IMG/VR virus record: IMGVR_UViG_3300009706_000033
Location: 1-33,780 of that record
DNA: 33,780 bases
Strand: one strand, 5' to 3'
Source: a virus
In this document: positions 30,163 through 33,780 of the stretch, one piece after another
Position numbering within the stretch: the first letter of the stretch is position 1
Layout: every line of letters begins with the position of its first letter
Program-made: the position numbers and the translations under genes
The notes under the pieces: generated by a model
Databases searched by the model: none
What the model saw: only the letters and a program-made list of their open reading frames with translations
What the model was told of the DNA's origin: nothing

Positions 30163-30797
30163 CACGATACCTTCTTTGTTTTATTGTCTTTGTTACGATA
30201 CGCATGCGCAATAAGTAAAGCCTCTGCACGATTGTGATCTTTCTTACGTTTTAATGACGCACCAGGAAATAACTTCTGTGCTTGAAGTCTGGCGGCCTCT
30301 TTGTCCTTTTTCACCAGACCTTGCATTCGTTTCCACACCATAGGGCGAAGGGTGTCATGAACGATACCATGACTGTATAAAAACAACGGCCACATGCCAA
30401 AATTCTTACCCACAGTAAACCCCGTCAACGCGGTGTCCCTAGGCATCGGCTGTTGCTGCTCAATAACCACATAAAGTGACTCCCACAGAGGTTTGCAGAT
30501 TACAAAAAGATCCCATAAAGCACATAAATCAGTTTGAGTTCGATAACTTGGAGCACCGCTAGCAGTTTTACGTCCAGTAACAATACGCACAGTGGGAATA
30601 TCTATGGCTATAGATTTTTTAAGGTCTAAAGGGTGCAAAAATGCAATTGCCCCTGTTGCTCCCGGATCTATGCCAACATAAATATACCCGCCAGATTGAG
30701 CTAACAAATTAACCCGCTGAGCTGATACGCTATTTGAATCTCCACTAATACTTTCGACAAATTTATTTAACTGAATATGACCTTCTTCTTCATTCAT
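30162..30797 (-). CDS. RuvC-like Holliday junction resolvase
   Basis: The 211-aa product has the RNase H-fold acids in order: YVGIDPGATGAIAF (D44), VVIEQQQPMP (E113), and KKDHNRAEALLIAHA (D187 and E192). KKDKEAARLQAQKLFPG before the last motif is also typical of the family. These enzymes cut four-way junctions, and in phages they resolve replication intermediates before packaging. About 35 extra N-terminal residues precede the first strand. The gene overlaps the exonuclease stop as ATGA and the next start as TGATG, a tightly coupled trio. Confidence 0.88.
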   Translation of the reverse strand: MNEEEGHIQLNKFVESISGDSNSVSAQRVNLLAQSGGYIYVGIDPGATGAIAFLHPLDLKKSIAIDIPTVRIVTGRKTASGAPSYRTQTDLCALWDLFVICKPLWESLYVVIEQQQPMPRDTALTGFTVGKNFGMWPLFLYSHGIVHDTLRPMVWKRMQGLVKKDKEAARLQAQKLFPGASLKRKKDHNRAEALLIAHAYRNKDNKTKKVS

Positions 30798-31855
30798 ACC
30801 ACTCTTTGTCCTCTCTTTCTTCCTCGGGTAGGTAAAGGTTTTGATTTTGATGCCTCTACCTCTGACACCTCCGTTTCAGGCTTGTCTACAGGGTCAGGTC
30901 GCCGAGATTCTTTGGCTTGGGTTGTTAGTGTGTTTTGAAACACAGGGTGTGGAGGCGACGCAGTGGTCGCGCTCACAGGTACATTCTCTTTTACACTTTC
31001 GTCTAGGGGCTGACTAGGAACTTCAGCCAACTCTGGAAAATCCCTGTGAAGTTGTTCTAAAACATCAACACTTTCCTCTTCCACTTCCTCCCCTGTGTTA
31101 TGCCTCGTAAGTTCTTCCCGATAAGCTTGCATCAACAAATGCGAACAATACGCATCATGCACAGCCTGATGATATCGATGATTATGGTTTAATTTTTCCG
31201 TGAGATCGTAGTGCTCTAAACAAAGTTTCAATTTCCAATACAACCCTCTGGCACGAACGCTCAACACACGATTAAAATATTCTTTCATCGAGTCAGTCCG
31301 TTGAGGAAAACACTTCCAACGCTGAGACATGTGTTCAGAATTCGTCGACTCCAATAAAGCCGTGGCCTTAAATATAGCGCCCGTATCCCACAACTGGTTA
31401 TCGCCTATGACAAATGACCGGTTAAGATAACGATTAAAAGCGCCCCGCAACATACGTTCTTCCGCCACCCGACCGTTGTGAGCTACATAAGGTAGGTTGC
31501 GAGAATCCCACTTCTTAAAAAATTGACGATAAAATTTTAACGCCTTAAAAGGAGCAATCCCCTCGTCTTTCATAACATCCCACGTGATCCGCCAATTACG
31601 ACCCATCACTGATTTAATGTGGTTTAATTTGTATTTCAACAACTCAACATCCACCCCAGAATGAACCGACCAATCTAAAACAACATTTAACTGATCCACC
31701 ACGCGACGGTCCTTTACCATCACGTGACCGATTTCCATTACAAAATCAGTACGCTCATCCCCTCCCGTATATTCAGTGTCTAAACAGAGGTAAGTGTCAG
31801 GAAAAGTATGTCCGTAACGAGCCGTAAAATGCGGCTCCCATTCGTTTACTATCAT
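30794..31855 (-). CDS. DEDDh-type 3'-5' exonuclease (DnaQ-like)
   Basis: The 353-aa product has motif Exo I LCLDTEYTGGD (D26, E28), an Exo II region VAHNGRVAEERML in which the usual Asp after HN is replaced or shifted (A131, E132), and Exo III YHQAVHDA (H229, D234, spacing H-x4-D). The fold begins after about 20 residues. Roughly the last 100 residues are polar, Pro/Glu-rich and end in a basic RGRKRGQRVV, probably a disordered tail for protein or DNA contact. It may proofread or process recombination ends. The altered Exo II makes activity uncertain. SD is GAAGGA about eleven bases upstream. Confidence 0.75.
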   Translation of the reverse strand: MIVNEWEPHFTARYGHTFPDTYLCLDTEYTGGDERTDFVMEIGHVMVKDRRVVDQLNVVLDWSVHSGVDVELLKYKLNHIKSVMGRNWRITWDVMKDEGIAPFKALKFYRQFFKKWDSRNLPYVAHNGRVAEERMLRGAFNRYLNRSFVIGDNQLWDTGAIFKATALLESTNSEHMSQRWKCFPQRTDSMKEYFNRVLSVRARGLYWKLKLCLEHYDLTEKLNHNHRYHQAVHDAYCSHLLMQAYREELTRHNTGEEVEEESVDVLEQLHRDFPELAEVPSQPLDESVKENVPVSATTASPPHPVFQNTLTTQAKESRRPDPVDKPETEVSEVEASKSKPLPTRGRKRGQRVV

Positions 31856-31878
31856 AATGGCCCGTTCCTTCGAGCATA

Positions 31879-31895
31879 AAACTATTCAATAGTTT
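31879..31895. repeat. Perfect inverted repeat before the exonuclease gene
   Basis: AAACTATT and AATAGTTT flank a single central base in the 45-base spacer between the 169-aa gene stop and ATG 31855. A hairpin with a one-base loop is unlikely, so a protein-binding operator is more plausible than a terminator. No T-run follows on either strand. Confidence 0.35.
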
Positions 31896-31900
31896 CAAAG

Positions 31901-32410
31901 TTATTTACCTCTCAGAGTTTGGACAGCCACCTTGATGTTTTTCCAAAAGCCATCCAAACGTCTTTTCCAACGGGGCGTGCGCATGATCACAATGCACTCA
32001 TCGCCTTTCGCTACAAGCTCAGCTACTGTATGAGCTGGCCCCGTAGAGTCTATAGTGGCTTCACGGCACCCTTTGAAATGGATGCCCGCCATGACTGTGC
32101 CAATTAGAGCCAACACAGCCATCTGAGCTAGTGGTTTACATTCAAACCAACCAGACTTCGTAAGGGCACTAAGCATAGTAGTCTCCTTACTTTCAACAGA
32201 GAGCCCTACGTATTTAACGTAAGATCCACAAGCGTCACCCAGCTCATCCATGGTGACGCCTTGCTCTTTTAGGTGCTTATCCATTTCAGGCCACGAACCG
32301 TCTTCAATACGGCTGGCAACCAACTCCATCACCTGCTGAAAATTATGGGCTACATCACGGGAAGCGTTGTATAAACGAGGATCACCCTCAGACATCCGTG
32401 CCTGTAACAT
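31901..32410 (-). CDS. Unknown protein with one hydrophobic segment
   Basis: The 169-aa product is not recognised. AAGGAG lies eight bases before ATG 32410, which follows the previous stop at once. A hydrophobic stretch at about 92-112 (KPLAQMAVLALIGTVMAGIH) could cross a membrane but contains few charges only at its edges, and may be a buried helix. The C-terminus is basic (TPRWKRRLDGFWKNIKVAV). It lies between a probable zinc protein and the exonuclease. Confidence 0.65.
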   Translation of the reverse strand: MLQARMSEGDPRLYNASRDVAHNFQQVMELVASRIEDGSWPEMDKHLKEQGVTMDELGDACGSYVKYVGLSVESKETTMLSALTKSGWFECKPLAQMAVLALIGTVMAGIHFKGCREATIDSTGPAHTVAELVAKGDECIVIMRTPRWKRRLDGFWKNIKVAVQTLRGK

Positions 32411-33337
32411 TTAGAACTCTCCTTTTCTTCGTTTTTTATCCGTACAGTTTACACAAAACATGCTGATAACATCACGTGGATCGAAATAAGATTCGACCTC
32501 GCATGACGGACACGTCTTTGGAACATAAGTCTTCGCATGGCATGCCATCTGACAATCTTCGCGTCCATGATGACAACTGTAACAAGGAAGCACATCAGGT
32601 AATCCATGAGGACACCCATACGGCTCCTCAAGTCTCGCCCGTCGCCTAATTAAATCCCTATTATAACTACTAATACTAGATGTAAACCCAATCTCTTTAA
32701 ACCCTGGACCGTCTTCAGACAAAGCTGGGTCGAGTAATACTAAAAAACGCAGCCCGTGTAGTTGTCTTGCGCTCTCAAATATATACTTAGGTAACGAACG
32801 AGAATAACCGCCTTTACGACGAGAAAACATAAATCCGTTCCCCTGCTCGTTGCGATATTGAGCCAGATGAAACACCTTCTTAGTAGACCATTTTTGATAT
32901 AACCGCAAAGGGCAAGCACTTCCTGACAACACTTGCGACGCTACATCATATACGATTTTTTTAAAAAATCGTCTTGGCTTAATATCCAGTATCTGTACCG
33001 GAGTCCACTCTTTTCTCTTTTGTTCGTTCCACGGATGCATCACCTCGCCAACACATAAAGATTTAACGTTAGCAGCTAAACGCCAAAAAGTGTCAAAAAG
33101 CTCTTTTGCTGTTGGCGAAGACCCCACAAACTCAAACAAAGACTGCGCCACTGCTTCTGACCGGCAAGCGGTCGGAAGCTCCTGGCAAACATCAGCCACA
33201 AATACCCCAAAAACAGGCCCCTCTAAAGTAACACCCGCATATCGGGATGACAATGTCTTCATCATCCGGTCACGGCGACGAAAAACACCGGCAATATCAT
33301 AACGTTCATTATTCGAAATCGTCGATGTTGTTTCCAT
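32411..33337 (-). CDS. Cys-rich probable zinc-binding protein, unknown function
   Basis: The 308-aa product is not recognised. GGAGGG lies five to six bases before ATG 33337. The N-terminal two thirds mix helices with basic stretches (KPRRFFKKIVYDVASQVL, FSRRKGGYSRSLPKYIF). The last 65 residues contain numerous Cys and His: YGCPHG, CYSCHHGREDCQMACHA, KTCPSC and CVNC, enough for two or more zinc sites. Basic core plus zinc ribbons suggests nucleic acid binding, for example in transcription or replication, but no family motif identifies it. It overlaps the preceding gene by 29 bases. Confidence 0.7.
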   Translation of the reverse strand: METTSTISNNERYDIAGVFRRRDRMMKTLSSRYAGVTLEGPVFGVFVADVCQELPTACRSEAVAQSLFEFVGSSPTAKELFDTFWRLAANVKSLCVGEVMHPWNEQKRKEWTPVQILDIKPRRFFKKIVYDVASQVLSGSACPLRLYQKWSTKKVFHLAQYRNEQGNGFMFSRRKGGYSRSLPKYIFESARQLHGLRFLVLLDPALSEDGPGFKEIGFTSSISSYNRDLIRRRARLEEPYGCPHGLPDVLPCYSCHHGREDCQMACHAKTYVPKTCPSCEVESYFDPRDVISMFCVNCTDKKRRKGEF

Positions 33338-33692
33338 GATTACCCTCCGGGTAAGAAGCCTCAGGAATGTCCTCCTCTACTTCCTGTGGAGTCTGTGTTA
33401 AATGCTCCCTAAACTTCTTGGCTATTGTTTCAATATTATGTAAAACCCTTACCGCCCTCTCTCCATGATGCTGCGAAAGAATTGACTTAACTGCCTGCGA
33501 ATCACCCGCAGATAACTCCGACAAGTCAGAAACCGCATCAACCGATTTCACGCCATTTAAAGACGCACGATAAGTAACGATAGGCAACTCACGAGACTTG
33601 TCCGCAAACGATCGCCAAGAGGCTAACTCACGCGTTACACTAGTGACCGCTCCTTCGAGCGTTTCCGTATAATCAGCAATTTTATCGCTCAT
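33309..33692 (-). CDS. Small helical protein of unknown function
   Basis: The 127-aa product is not recognised. A very good SD (AGGAGG, six bases before ATG) supports translation. It is largely helical (VTSVTRELASWRSFADK, AVKSILSQHHGERAVRVLHN), with an acidic Pro/Glu-rich end. Its start lies inside the end of the preceding partial gene, and its end overlaps the zinc-protein gene, so the three are translationally linked. Confidence 0.65.
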   Translation of the reverse strand: MSDKIADYTETLEGAVTSVTRELASWRSFADKSRELPIVTYRASLNGVKSVDAVSDLSELSAGDSQAVKSILSQHHGERAVRVLHNIETIAKKFREHLTQTPQEVEEDIPEASYPEGNHGNNIDDFE

Positions 33693-33780
33693 CTTCGACC
33701 TCCTGTAGCTCTATACATAAATCATCCACAATAATAGGAGTACCTTCCCCTACGCCCAGGCACTGACAATTGTGGGCAAA
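33682..33780 (-). CDS. C-terminal end of a gene cut by the right edge
   Basis: In the frame ending at TAA 33682 the edge reads FAHNCQCLGVGEGTPIIVDD and then an acidic ending (LQEVEDER), 32 codons before the stop without interruption. It overlaps the 127-aa gene by 11 bases, in the same style as neighbouring genes. Too little is visible to name it; the CQC pair might belong to a metal site. Confidence 0.5.
   Translation of the reverse strand, partial: FAHNCQCLGVGEGTPIIVDDLCIELQEVEDER

Noticed and set aside
31879-31895. Terminator at the AAACTATT/AATAGTTT inverted repeat
   Set aside because: There is a one-base loop and no T-run, so it does not fit a terminator.

Overview
The window looks like part of a large tailed bacteriophage genome (Caudoviricetes). 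Every gene I can support reads leftward on the minus strand. Genes are packed with ATGA/GTGA start-stop overlaps, and many have clear bacterial Shine-Dalgarno (SD) sites of the AGGAGG type. Recognisable phage parts are a portal protein, an HNH homing-type endonuclease, a RuvC-like Holliday junction resolvase, a DEDDh exonuclease and a tubulin/FtsZ-like GTPase. The host cannot be identified from the sequence. Both edges cut through genes.

Layout in the direction of transcription, from high to low coordinates. 33780-29053: small unknown proteins, a Cys-rich probable zinc protein, then exonuclease, RuvC resolvase and a 369-aa unknown protein in a tightly coupled replication/recombination block. 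29038-25489: a run of unknown small and medium proteins, some with out-of-frame overlaps. 25464-23542: the portal. 23525-22815: HNH endonuclease. 22810-19647: three glycosyltransferases (GT2-like, DUF616-like, GT4-like) and a P-loop/sulfotransferase-like protein. 19630-18011: a tiny basic protein and the tubulin-like GTPase. 17968-15282: unknown proteins, then a coiled-coil/transmembrane protein. 15289-10201: an eight-gene glycan cassette (GT25, cupin, two DUF115/MptE-like proteins, two CMP-sugar synthetase-like proteins, a NodB-type deacetylase and a methyltransferase). 10110-2177: Ala/Gly-rich, probably virion-associated proteins, including one of 1309 aa, interrupted by a fucosyltransferase-like gene. 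2176-1808: a gene-free stretch with several possible hairpins and a terminator. 1724-1: two small unknown genes, a StrG-like Fe(II) oxygenase and the start of a DegT-type sugar aminotransferase.

The most coherent theme is phage-encoded sugar biosynthesis and transfer. CMP-sugar synthetases beside DUF115 proteins (the fold found in Maf flagellin glycosyltransferases), a sugar aminotransferase and several glycosyltransferases suggest that the phage makes an activated acidic sugar, possibly a nonulosonic acid, and decorates virion or host surface structures. The glycosyltransferase genes sit among structural genes, which favours virion decoration, but this is inference.

The most unusual signal is a short peptide motif, E-K-x-A (usually EKQA, often followed by a Trp within about seven residues), scattered through at least seven otherwise dissimilar proteins. 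It may be a maturation-protease or packaging signal. A second is a near-palindromic DNA element, TTAAAT-N6-ATTTAA, found just upstream of several small genes.
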